A DNA stretch of 64,000 nucleotides from Clostridiales bacterium (GTDB lineage: Bacteria; Bacillota; Clostridia; Oscillospirales; Oscillospiraceae), in the NCBI GenBank assembly GCA_004553545.1, contig SFLD01000005.1, positions 38,805-102,804 on the forward strand. Reading direction: 5' to 3'. Positions 52,557 to 60,021 of this stretch are shown here, piece after piece. The first letter of the stretch is position 1. The number at the start of each line of letters is the position of its first letter. Position numbers and translations under genes: made by a program. The notes below the pieces were generated by a model. It was not told the origin of the DNA, made no database searches, and worked only from the letters and a program-made list of their open reading frames with translations.

Positions 52557-53386
52557 TCCCGGTAGCAGCGCATGGACGGATATTCCACTTGCCAGTCCAG
52601 AACGTAGCGGCAGGGGGTGAGCGCCTGCAGGGCGGCCAGGGTCTCATCCGTGGCCACCACCCGCCCATCGGAGAGGGTCAGGGCGAAGCGCTGAAGGTCC
52701 GGGGAAACATAGCAGTCCGGCTGTACCTCTGTCTCCACTCGGGTGACACCAGCCCGTCCCCAGTAGATCTCCTGGTAGCCTTCCGTCTCCTCCCGGCCCC
52801 AGGAGACGCTGCCATAGGTCCCCTCCCGGCAGGTCTTCTCCGCCGCCTCCACGGCAAAGGTCCCCCAGAAGCTCCGCTCCCCCAGCCAGTACAGGGACCC
52901 TTCGATGGTGACGGTGGTCTCCCCCACCCGCTCCGCATCCTGATAGATCCCGGCGGTGACAGTCCGTGCGATCTCCCGCTGAAAGGCTCCGCTGCGGTCC
53001 AGGATGCCGAAGAGAACGAAGCCCACCAACGCCAGCGCCGCAAGTCCTCCGAAAATGCGGCCGATGTTCCGCCGGAGCTTCCCCCGCTGCTGCTGGTAAA
53101 GGGTCCGGATGACCTCCCGCAGAAGGACATCCTCCGGGGCAGCGGAGGCGGTCCCGGCGCTCTCCGCTGCCGGCGGCTCCGCCTCGCCCCGGAGGAGGCT
53201 CCGCACCGTGAGGCCCAGGGCGTCCGCCAGAGGCTCCAGCAGCGCGACATCCGGGAAGCCCGCGCCCCGCTCCCACTTGCTCACCGTCCGGTCCGAGATG
53301 TGCAGGGTCTCCGCCAGCTGCCGCTGGGTGAGGCCCATTGCCTTCCGGGCCTCCGCGATGAGAGCCCCGGTCTTTCCGCTGTCCAT
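52553..53386 (-). CDS. XRE-family HTH protein with one membrane helix
   Basis: A 277-residue protein. Residues about 8-65: GALIAEARKAMGLTQRQLAETLHISDRTVSKWERGAGFPDVALLEPLADALGLTVRSLL, an HTH. One helix follows at about 118-136 (FGGLAALALVGFVLFGILD), then an exported or luminal domain. DNA-binding and membrane-anchored extracytoplasmic parts suggest a one-component transmembrane sensor. ATG 53384-53386 follows GGGGAGAAGAGC. It is divergent from the LexA-box operon, separated by about 190 bases. Confidence 0.82.
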   Translation of the reverse strand: MDSGKTGALIAEARKAMGLTQRQLAETLHISDRTVSKWERGAGFPDVALLEPLADALGLTVRSLLRGEAEPPAAESAGTASAAPEDVLLREVIRTLYQQQRGKLRRNIGRIFGGLAALALVGFVLFGILDRSGAFQREIARTVTAGIYQDAERVGETTVTIEGSLYWLGERSFWGTFAVEAAEKTCREGTYGSVSWGREETEGYQEIYWGRAGVTRVETEVQPDCYVSPDLQRFALTLSDGRVVATDETLAALQALTPCRYVLDWQVEYPSMRCYRE

Positions 53387-53503
53387 GCTCTTCTCCCCTT
53401 TCTCTGGGAGCATTGTACCACAGCCCGCCCTCCCTTGCCAACCAACGGAGCGTGGAGCCGCTGTTTTTCCCGGAAATTCCGGGATCTTTTCATAGGATCC
53501 CCC

Positions 53504-53532
53504 TTGACAAGAACGTTTGTTCGATTTATAAT
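53504..53532 (+). promoter_or_regulatory. Consensus promoter of the LexA-box operon
   Basis: TTGACA 53504-53509, 17 bases, TATAAT 53527-53532: full consensus at both boxes, so it should be strong when not repressed. Confidence 0.88.
53511..53522. promoter_or_regulatory. LexA (DinR) box 1, inside the promoter spacer
   Basis: GAACGTTTGTTC, matching the Gram-positive SOS core GAAC-N4-GTTC, located between -35 and -10. Confidence 0.82.
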
Positions 53533-53544
53533 CAGGCCCAGAAA

Positions 53545-53556
53545 GAACATTTGTTC
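53545..53556. promoter_or_regulatory. LexA (DinR) box 2, downstream of the promoter
   Basis: GAACATTTGTTC, the same core, centred 34 bp from box 1 and 13 bases before the AGGAGG of the small gene. Two boxes predict tight SOS repression. Confidence 0.82.
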
Positions 53557-53574
53557 GATAGGAGGCAACCCACT

Positions 53575-53691
53575 ATGACGACTACCACCTTCCTCTTCGT
53601 GCTCACCGGCATCGCCACCCTCACCGCCCAGGTCTTCCGGATCATCGATGCCATCGAGCAGCCTGCCCGCCGCACCCGCAAGGCATACTGA
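53575..53691 (+). CDS. 38-residue single-helix membrane protein, first gene of the SOS operon
   Basis: ATG 53575-53577 is preceded by AGGAGG at 9 bases. The product starts MTTTTFLFVLTGIATLTAQV, with one helix over residues 5-26, and ends in a basic tail (ARRTRKAY). The stop overlaps the radical-SAM start (TGATG), so translation is coupled. LexA-controlled mini membrane proteins in other bacteria (SidA, SosA, YneA) block cell division during DNA damage; sequence similarity is not visible, so that role is inference from size, topology and regulation. No LysM domain, unlike YneA. Confidence 0.72.
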   Translation: MTTTTFLFVLTGIATLTAQVFRIIDAIEQPARRTRKAY

Positions 53692-54956
53692 TGGATGTCC
53701 CGGAGAAGCTGGGCATCCTGACGGATGCCGCAAAATATGACGCCGCCTGCACTTCCAGCGGCGCTCGCCGGGGCTTCCGGCAGGGGTATATCGGCAGCAC
53801 CAGCTCCTCCATCGCAGGCTGCTGTCACAGCTTCTCCGCCGATGGCCGCTGCGTCACGCTGCTGAAGGTCCTGCTGACCAACAACTGCGTCTACGACTGC
53901 CAGTACTGCGTCAACCGCCGGACCAACGACACTCGCCGGGCCATGTTCACCCCGGAGGAGCTGGCAGAGCTCACCATCGAGTTCTACCGCCGCAACTATA
54001 TCGAAGGCCTCTTCCTCTCCTCCGGCGTCTTCCGCAGTCCGGACTACACCATGGAGCTGATGATCCGGGCCCTGCGCATCCTGCGGGAGCGCTACCGCTT
54101 CAACGGCTACATCCACGCCAAGACCATCCCCGGCGCGGCCCCGGAGCTGGTGGAGCAGCTGGGGCTTCTGGCGGACCGGCTCAGTGTCAACATCGAGCTG
54201 CCCTCCGAGCAGGGGCTGCAGCTCCTGGCGCCGGACAAGACCAAGAAAGCCATCCTCGCACCCATGCGGCAGATCACCGGACGCACCCGGGAAAACCGGG
54301 AGGAACTGGTGAAGTACCGCCACGCGCCCAGGTTCGCCCCCGCCGGGCAGAGCACCCAGATGATCGTGGGCGCCACCCAGGACACGGACCTTCACATCCT
54401 GCGCCTCACCCAGGGGCTCTACGACCGCTACCATTTGAAGCGGGTCTTCTTCTCCGCCTATGTCCCGGTGGTGGAAAATACCCTCCTCCCCGCCAAGGAC
54501 ACCAAGCCCCCGCTCCTCCGGGAGCACCGGCTCTATCAGGCGGACTGGCTCCTGCGCTTCTACGGCTTCCGGGCCGAGGAGCTGCTGGATGAGGGCAACG
54601 AGAACTTCAATCCCCTGGTGGACCCCAAATGCAGCTGGGCCCTGGCCCATCTGGACTTCTTCCCCGTGGAGGTCAACATCGCTGATTATGAGAGCCTTTT
54701 ACGGGTCCCCGGGGTAGGCGTGGTCTCCGCCCGGCGCATCCTCTCGGCCCGCCGGGTGGGGCCCCTGCGGCCGGAGGATCTCAAAAAGCTGGGGGTCGTC
54801 ATGAAGCGGGCCCAATTCTTCCTCACCGCCAGCGGCCGGGTGCCGGAGGGTCTGCGTTTCACACCGGAGAGCCTGCTGCGCCATCTCATCGCGGCGGAGC
54901 AGCCCCTGCTCCCCGGCGGCATGGAGCAGCTCTCCCTCTTCGACTCCCCCGCCTGA
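53691..54956 (+). CDS. Putative DNA modification/repair radical-SAM protein (TIGR03916 type)
   Basis: A 421-residue radical SAM enzyme with the [4Fe-4S] motif C-V-Y-D-C-Q-Y-C near residues 66-73 in NNCVYDCQYCVNRR, followed by a TIM-barrel (LFLSSGVFRSPDYTMELM; NIELPSEQGLQLLAPDK) and a C-terminal helix-hairpin-helix (YESLLRVPGVGVVSARRILSARRVGPLRPEDLKKLGVV) suited to DNA binding. The family is known to pair with a DUF4130 or uracil-DNA-glycosylase-family protein, and the partner follows 19 bases on. The chemistry is undescribed. LexA boxes upstream place it in the SOS regulon. Confidence 0.88.
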   Translation: MDVPEKLGILTDAAKYDAACTSSGARRGFRQGYIGSTSSSIAGCCHSFSADGRCVTLLKVLLTNNCVYDCQYCVNRRTNDTRRAMFTPEELAELTIEFYRRNYIEGLFLSSGVFRSPDYTMELMIRALRILRERYRFNGYIHAKTIPGAAPELVEQLGLLADRLSVNIELPSEQGLQLLAPDKTKKAILAPMRQITGRTRENREELVKYRHAPRFAPAGQSTQMIVGATQDTDLHILRLTQGLYDRYHLKRVFFSAYVPVVENTLLPAKDTKPPLLREHRLYQADWLLRFYGFRAEELLDEGNENFNPLVDPKCSWALAHLDFFPVEVNIADYESLLRVPGVGVVSARRILSARRVGPLRPEDLKKLGVVMKRAQFFLTASGRVPEGLRFTPESLLRHLIAAEQPLLPGGMEQLSLFDSPA

Positions 54957-54975
54957 GCCCGGAAGGAGTGTTCCC

Positions 54976-55950
54976 ATGCAGGAGATCCTTTACTTCTATG
55001 ACGGCAGCTTTGAGGGCTTCCTCAGCTGCGTGTTCGAGAGCTATGCCCATCACGAGTGCCCCAGCGCCATCGAGAGCGAGGAGGTGCCGACGCTTTTTGC
55101 CTCCCGCTGGGTGGAGACGGAGGTTCCCCACGCTCAGCGGGTGCTGCGGAAGCTCCACGCCGTCTCTCCCTGGGGGCTGGAGTTGGTCCGCCGGGGCTTT
55201 CTCACCTGCCTGCCCCAGCGGGAGATGGCCCTTTACCGGCTCATCCAAAAATTATTGGAGGAAGGCCCCGCCTTCCTCCATAACCTCTCGGATGAAACGC
55301 TGAATCCGGTCTTTCAGGCTGTCCGGCACCTGAACGGCGAGGCCCATCTTTTGAAGGGCTTCGTCCGCTTTTCGGACTACGGCGGCGTCCTGGCCGCGGA
55401 GATTGAGCCGAAGAACCGGGTCCTCCCTCTGCTGCGGGGACACTTCTGCTCCCGCTTTCAGAATGAGGACTTTTTGATCTACGACCGGGTCCACCACGAG
55501 GTGCTGCTGAGCCAGCACGGGGCCTCCGCCATCCGGCCTCTGGATGCCCTGAGCCTGGCGGCCCCCGACAAAACGGAGGCCGCCTACCGCCGCCTCTGGA
55601 AGCAGTTCTACGACACCGTGGCCATCCGGGAGCGGTACAACCCCAAGCTCCGCCGGACCCACATGCCCAAGCGCTACTGGAACACCATGACGGAGTTCCA
55701 GGGCGAGGACTACTTCAGGGCCGCAGAAGATGCCGCAGCCGTTCCAGCCCCCGGCGCTCCAGACGGGATACCTGCACCTGGGAGACCCCCAGCACCCTTG
55801 CCGTCTGCTCCTGGGTCATCCCGTGGAAGTAGCGGAGCTGGATCGTCAGCCGCTCCCGCTCCGGCAGGCGGGCAATGGCCTCCTCCAGTGCAAGGCGCTC
55901 CACCAGCTGCTCCTCTGGGGCGTCGCCGCCCAGGGTCCCCTCCAGGGTGA
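54976..55950 (+). CDS. DUF4130/TIGR03915-type DNA metabolism protein, with a 3' end running into sigF
   Basis: The first 241 or so residues match the family that partners TIGR03916 radical-SAM proteins: ILYFYDGSFEGFLSCVFESYAHHE at the start, then VLRKLHAVSPWGLELVRRGFLTCL and GHFCSRFQNEDFLIYDRVHHEVLL, ending PKRYWNTMTEFQ. In some bacteria the C-terminus is fused to a UDG-like domain; here there is none. No stop follows TEFQ; the frame goes on for about 80 Pro/Ala/Gly-rich codons that are antisense to sigF. Either the gene lost its stop or it genuinely overlaps. Function in repair is inferred from partner and LexA control. Confidence 0.82.
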   Translation: MQEILYFYDGSFEGFLSCVFESYAHHECPSAIESEEVPTLFASRWVETEVPHAQRVLRKLHAVSPWGLELVRRGFLTCLPQREMALYRLIQKLLEEGPAFLHNLSDETLNPVFQAVRHLNGEAHLLKGFVRFSDYGGVLAAEIEPKNRVLPLLRGHFCSRFQNEDFLIYDRVHHEVLLSQHGASAIRPLDALSLAAPDKTEAAYRRLWKQFYDTVAIRERYNPKLRRTHMPKRYWNTMTEFQGEDYFRAAEDAAAVPAPGAPDGIPAPGRPPAPLPSAPGSSRGSSGAGSSAAPAPAGGQWPPPVQGAPPAAPLGRRRPGSPPG

Positions 55951-56413
55951 GGCCGTCGCCGAACTCCGCCTGCAGGGACTCCGGCTCATCGCAGGCAAGG
56001 TCGATGCGGGCGATGTCCTCCACCGTGAGACCGGTGTGCTCCGCCAGGGCGGAGAGGGTCGGTTCCTCCCCGTTCTCGTTCCGCAGCCGCTCCCTCGCCC
56101 TGTAAAGTGAGATTGCTTGCTCCCGGATGCTGCGGCTCACCTTCAGGCTCCCGCTGTCCCGGAGGTAGCGCCGGATCTCCCCGGCGATCTTGGGAACGGC
56201 GTAGGTGGAAAAACAGGTCCCGTAGGCGAAGTCGAAGCCCCGGACGGCTTTCAGGAAGCCCAGGCAGCCCAGCTGGTAGAGGTCGTCGGCCTCCACGCCC
56301 CGGCCGAAGTAGCGCCGCGCGATGCTCCAGATGAGGCCGCTGTTCTCACGCACCGCCTGCTCGCAGGCGTCGTTGTCCCCTGCCTGGGCCGAGCGCAGCA
56401 GTTCCGCGTTCAT
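55715..56413 (-). CDS. sigF: RNA polymerase sigma-F (early forespore)
   Basis: A 232-residue sigma factor with region 2 (DDLYQLGCLGFLKAVRGFDFAYGTCFSTYAVPKIAGEIRRYLRD) and region 4 (RLPERERLTIQLRYFHGMTQEQTARVLGVSQVQVSRLERRGLERL). It is the third gene of spoIIA, held inactive by SpoIIAB until septation. ATG overlaps the spoIIAB stop (ATGA). Its 3' 236 bases overlap the convergent SOS operon frame. Confidence 0.95.
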   Translation of the reverse strand: MNAELLRSAQAGDNDACEQAVRENSGLIWSIARRYFGRGVEADDLYQLGCLGFLKAVRGFDFAYGTCFSTYAVPKIAGEIRRYLRDSGSLKVSRSIREQAISLYRARERLRNENGEEPTLSALAEHTGLTVEDIARIDLACDEPESLQAEFGDGLTLEGTLGGDAPEEQLVERLALEEAIARLPERERLTIQLRYFHGMTQEQTARVLGVSQVQVSRLERRGLERLRHLLRP

Positions 56414-56856
56414 GCCGTCTGTCTGCGCCGGGGTGCCAGCTTCTTGCGCAGGGTCACGGTGGTGCCCTTGCCGGGGACGGACTTCACCGCGATGTGGTCC
56501 ATGAAGCTCTCCATGATGGTGAAGCCCATGCCGCTGCGCTCCTCTCCGCCGGTGGTGAACATGGGCTGCCGGGCCTTCTCCACGTCCGGGATGCCCCGGC
56601 CCCGGTCCTTGACGCTGACCTCCAGCACGTTCCCTTCGCAGATCTTCGCCTTTACCAGCACCTTGCCCAGGACGTTGGGATAGCCGTGAACGATGGCATT
56701 GGTGACGGCCTCGGAGACCGCCGTCTTGATGTCCTCCAGCTCACCCAGGGTAGGGTCCATCTGGGCGGCGAAGCAGGCCACTGCCGTCCGGGCGAAAGCC
56801 TCGTTGCTGCTGCGGCTGAGGAATTCCAGGGTTATGTAATTCATTGTTTTCTTCAT
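56410..56856 (-). CDS. spoIIAB: Anti-sigma-F factor/serine kinase SpoIIAB
   Basis: A 148-residue GHKL kinase that binds sigma-F and phosphorylates SpoIIAA. N-box AVSEAVTNAIVHGYP, G1 box DRGRGIPDVEKA and G2 GMGFTIMESFMD are all visible. ATG 56854-56856 starts KKTMNYITLEFLSRSSNEAFAR; the longer frame to 56946 is a shadow of spoIIAA. It lies between spoIIAA (13-base gap) and sigF (overlap). Confidence 0.96.
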   Translation of the reverse strand: MKKTMNYITLEFLSRSSNEAFARTAVACFAAQMDPTLGELEDIKTAVSEAVTNAIVHGYPNVLGKVLVKAKICEGNVLEVSVKDRGRGIPDVEKARQPMFTTGGEERSGMGFTIMESFMDHIAVKSVPGKGTTVTLRKKLAPRRRQTA

Positions 56857-56869
56857 GCTGCCTCTCCCC

Positions 56870-57175
56870 TCATCGGATGGTGACGACGCGGTCGATGCCC
56901 GCCGCGTCCAGGACCCGCCGGGCCTGCTGGGGCACCCGGCAGACAAGAAGGCTCCCGCCCAGGGTCTGCATCCGCCGCTGCGCCCGCAGGATCAGGGCGA
57001 TGCCGGAACTGTCCATGAACGTGACGCCGGACAGGTCCAGCGCTAGGTGCAGCGGCAGGGCGGCATCCAGTGCCAGTTCCAGCTCCCGGATGGCCTGGGC
57101 CGCCCCCTGGTGGTCCAGCTCTCCCGTCAGCTCCAGCAGCAGCTTCCGGTCTGTGCTTTTCGCGTTGATCTCCAT
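56870..57175 (-). CDS. spoIIAA: Anti-anti-sigma factor SpoIIAA
   Basis: A 101-residue STAS-domain protein. The phosphorylated serine is Ser57 in VTFMDSSGIALILRA (equivalent to Bacillus Ser58). Unphosphorylated SpoIIAA releases sigma-F from SpoIIAB. It is first in spoIIAA-spoIIAB-sigF. A Spo0A/sigma-H promoter was not resolved by eye. Confidence 0.95.
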   Translation of the reverse strand: MEINAKSTDRKLLLELTGELDHQGAAQAIRELELALDAALPLHLALDLSGVTFMDSSGIALILRAQRRMQTLGGSLLVCRVPQQARRVLDAAGIDRVVTIR

Positions 57176-57281
57176 AGGGTCCCTCCTCGGTTTTCCGGCC
57201 AGCGCCGGTCTTTCCCCGATGATACCACGGATGCGCTGTCAGTTCCCGTCGAAGAAGGACAGGCCCCGCCCCCTGGACAAG

Positions 57282-57315
57282 AAAAAACCGGCAGCCGCGC
57301 AAGGCGGCTGCCGGT
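57282..57315 (-). terminator. Terminator of the secreted-protein gene
   Basis: A perfect 12-bp stem (57287-57298 / 57304-57315) followed on the minus strand by TTTTTT. Confidence 0.85.
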
Positions 57316-57342
57316 CAGCAGGGGGTTCTGGGGTTTGGGGGC

Positions 57343-57858
57343 TCAGGGATTGGTGCCGTTCAAAGAAATCGTGATTTGGACGTTACCGATTTCCATAGGA
57401 GTCTTGCTACCCAACTGATGGGTAAGAGGATTTCCTCCCGGAACCGCAAAGAATGTCGTCTCATTCTCTCCGGTAACCGCAATTTCTTTGAGGTCTGTAC
57501 CCGCACCCGCTGCGGTATTCCCATCTTCATAAAAGTACATATCAAATGCCATATCACTATAGCCGAGGTCAGCATATGGTTCAAACTTAGGAGTTACATA
57601 AATAGTATTCTGGGAATTATTGTTTTTTACCGTAATCTTTGGCATAGTTTCGCTCGTTGCTGTGAAGTTCTTTCCATCAAAGGTATAATTGAAGTCATCC
57701 CAGTTGATTGTAACATCCACCATGTTGGATGCATCTACGGTCAGCGTCACCTCTTTTTTGACAGACCCTCTGTCTACAGTCACGTTCTCCGCCGTGGCGG
57801 GCAGGGACAGCAGGGTCAGCAGGAAGACGGACAACATCAGCGCGGGCAGGCGTTTCAT
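57343..57858 (-). CDS. Secreted protein of unknown function, lower GC
   Basis: A 171-residue protein with a signal peptide (MKRLPALMLSVFLLTLLSLPATA) and a mature part of about 148 residues rich in Asn, Thr and Asp, built of short beta strands (VTLTVDASNMVDVTINWDDFNYTFDG; PKITVKNNNSQNTIYVTPKFEP). The beta-sandwich pattern and spacing loosely recall WxL or camelysin-type surface proteins, but no W-x-L motif is present. ATG 57856-57858 follows GGAAGGA; the frame to 58104 is open but not credible. GC is clearly lower than its neighbours, which suggests transfer. Function unknown. Confidence 0.65.
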   Translation of the reverse strand: MKRLPALMLSVFLLTLLSLPATAENVTVDRGSVKKEVTLTVDASNMVDVTINWDDFNYTFDGKNFTATSETMPKITVKNNNSQNTIYVTPKFEPYADLGYSDMAFDMYFYEDGNTAAGAGTDLKEIAVTGENETTFFAVPGGNPLTHQLGSKTPMEIGNVQITISLNGTNP

Positions 57859-58222
57859 GGCGATCATCCTTCCGATCAATCTTTTCGGGCCTCCCTCCGG
57901 GCGGCCACGTTTCCTTAACGTTACCACCAAATTCGACAAATTGCAACAAAATCCGACGAATTTTTCCCAGATTTTTTGCATATCTTCCCGAGAGGCTGTC
58001 GCCAGCAGCCTGCCAGGCCCCGGCCGCCGTGGGACCTGTCCCGTCATGTCACAGCAGAAATGTTCCCTTCCCTGCAAAAACAGGGGAAGATCCCGCAGAA
58101 ACACGGAATTTCCGGTTGAAAATCACCGGCAGGCGCGGTAAAATAAGGATGTGGAGGTCTTTCCCAGAAAAGGTCCCCCGCAGGGATCGGCTGTCGGAAG
58201 GCGGCTTTTTCTTTGCCTCGCA

Positions 58223-58242
58223 GTTAGCGTTAGCTAACCTAT
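58223..58242. promoter_or_regulatory. Candidate DtxR/IdeR-like or other dyad operator
   Basis: GTTAGC is repeated (58223, 58229), the second forming the palindrome GTTAGCTAAC (58229-58238), followed by CTA. The right half CTAACCTA equals the DtxR-family half-site, but the left spacing differs from the canonical 19-mer. It lies about 50 bases before the GNAT start. Confidence 0.4.
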
Positions 58243-58285
58243 AGGAACTGCCATCTCTGGGCAGAGGGGCAGGAAAGGAGCGGAC

Positions 58286-58900
58286 ATGAAGGTAAACGAA
58301 CTGGACGAGGGCGCGATCAGGGATATCGGACACGCCTTCGGATACTATGACTACGGCGGCGAGCAGGGGCTGGCTTCCTTCTTCCCCAGTCAGGAAGCGA
58401 CCTCCCTCTACATCCAGGGCTACGTCCGGGGGATGCTGCGGGGCGTCTTTCTCCACAGCACCGGTCCGCGGAACGAGGGCTTCATCGCCTACAAGCTGCC
58501 CGGGCAGAAGATCGGCTGGCGGACCATGAAGCCCCTGGCCGGCGGAATGCTCCGGTCCCTGGGACTTTCCGGGGTGCTGAGGCTGGCCCGGGCGATGAAG
58601 CGCGGCGGTCCGTCGCTGCGGGACCGCTTCGACAAGGAGAGGAAGCCCTATCTTTTTGTGGGGCTCGTCTGCGTCCGGGAGGAATTCCAGGGGCAGGGCT
58701 ACCTGCGCAGGGTCATGGACCTTGCCTTCACTGAGGGGGACCGGCTGGGCGTCCCGGTGATCCTGGACACCGACGCGAAGTCCAAGTGCGAGAAGTATCA
58801 GCACCTGGGGATGGAGCTGGCGGGCACCCGCCCCTTTGGCGAGGACGGATTGCTCTACGACCTCATCCGCTATCCGGCCTCAAAGGCGACGGCAGAATGA
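58286..58900 (+). CDS. GNAT-family N-acetyltransferase
   Basis: A 204-residue single GNAT fold. The acetyl-CoA loop REEFQGQGYLRRVMDLAF (Q-G-Q-G-Y) is at about residues 136-153, and LDTDAKSKCEKYQHLGMELAGT is the C-terminal motif. ATG 58286-58288 follows GGAAAGGAG. N-terminal part is longer than the minimal fold and unassigned. It lies behind a dyad operator candidate. Confidence 0.82.
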   Translation: MKVNELDEGAIRDIGHAFGYYDYGGEQGLASFFPSQEATSLYIQGYVRGMLRGVFLHSTGPRNEGFIAYKLPGQKIGWRTMKPLAGGMLRSLGLSGVLRLARAMKRGGPSLRDRFDKERKPYLFVGLVCVREEFQGQGYLRRVMDLAFTEGDRLGVPVILDTDAKSKCEKYQHLGMELAGTRPFGEDGLLYDLIRYPASKATAE

Positions 58901-59050
58901 GAGGCCGGAAGGCGCGCCCTTCTCTCCGCGGGAGCCGGATTTCCCTCTGCTGCGGCGGAAACGGGAGGAAAACGGCTGCGATCACCGATAGTATGCCGGA
59001 CATGAGAACATGATCCGCTGTCTGCGGGCATGAGAACGGAGGAGAAAGAT

Positions 59051-59896
59051 ATGCTGTATTCTGAGAAGCTGCGGGGCTTTGCGGCAGCGCATCCCTGCAA
59101 GACACTGACGGTGGACGGCGCGGTGTTCCGCTACACCCTCAGCGGGAAGGCATCGGGCCGGACACTGGTCTTTCTGAACGGCGGGATGAACACGCTGGAG
59201 ATGTGGATGGACTATGTGGACCCGCTCTCCGATGCCTTCCAGGTGCTGCTTTTTGACTATCCCCAGGCGCTGCGGACCAATCAGGAACTGGTGGTGGGGA
59301 TGCACGCCCTCTTCCAGGCGCTGGGCATCGAAAAACCGGTGTTCCTGGGTGCCAGCGACGGCGGCATGGTGGCGCAGATCTATGTGCAGAAATTCCCCGG
59401 CGAGGCCGGCGGGATGGTGCTGATCTCCACCGGCGGGATGGACGCGAACACGCTGAAGAGCCTGAGACGGAAATACTTCCTTGCGCCGCTGATGCTCTGG
59501 TACATGAAGCGCTGCAACTATGAAAAGCTGAAGCCGAAGCTCATCCAGGCCGGTATGCGCCATATCCGGAACGAGAGCCCGGAGGAGATCGCCTACGCCC
59601 AGGACATGTTCGAGACCATCTTCCAGGACTATCCGCAGGAAAAGGACGTTCACATCTCCGGCCTGCTGGCAGACCTCATGAACCAAAGGCCGGTAACAGC
59701 GGAGGATTTCCGGGCGCTGAAGGGAAAGATCCTTCTCATTCTGCCGGACCAGGATTTCTTCTCCGGGAAGATGCAGGAGGACCTGATCCGGCTGATGTGG
59801 GAGCCGGAGATCCGCTATGTTTCCGGCGGACACCTCTCCACCGTGCTGAAGGCAGAGGACTACATCCGGGCCATCCGGGCCTTTCTGGACCGGTAA
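59051..59896 (+). CDS. Alpha/beta-hydrolase
   Basis: A 281-residue alpha/beta hydrolase: LVFLNGGMNTLEMWMDYVDPLSD gives the oxyanion region, LGASDGGMVAQIYVQKFP the nucleophile elbow (G-A-S-D-G), LPDQDFF the acid and SGGHLSTV the His. ATG 59051-59053 has GGAGG about 8 bases before; a frame from 59030 exists. Substrate unknown: esterase, lipase and C-C hydrolase are all possible. Confidence 0.83.
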   Translation: MLYSEKLRGFAAAHPCKTLTVDGAVFRYTLSGKASGRTLVFLNGGMNTLEMWMDYVDPLSDAFQVLLFDYPQALRTNQELVVGMHALFQALGIEKPVFLGASDGGMVAQIYVQKFPGEAGGMVLISTGGMDANTLKSLRRKYFLAPLMLWYMKRCNYEKLKPKLIQAGMRHIRNESPEEIAYAQDMFETIFQDYPQEKDVHISGLLADLMNQRPVTAEDFRALKGKILLILPDQDFFSGKMQEDLIRLMWEPEIRYVSGGHLSTVLKAEDYIRAIRAFLDR

Positions 59897-59970
59897 AGCG
59901 TGGGCGCGGAACGGCAGGCTGCCTGGACGGCATCCGGACCGTGCCATAACGTTCGGCAGGAACGGCAAAC

Positions 59971-60018
59971 AGCCCCTCCCGGGAGGACATCGACGGATGC
60001 CAGCCCGGGAGGGGCTTT
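59971..60018. terminator. Bidirectional terminator between hydrolase and endolysin genes
   Basis: A 13-bp perfect stem (59971-59983 / 60004-60016) with a 20-base loop. T-runs are weak on both sides. Confidence 0.55.
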
Positions 60019-60021
60019 CCC

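Noticed and set aside
54976..55950. Pro/Ala/Gly-rich tail as a functional disordered domain
   Set aside because: It is wholly antisense to sigF and begins exactly where the family core ends; more likely readthrough of a missing stop.
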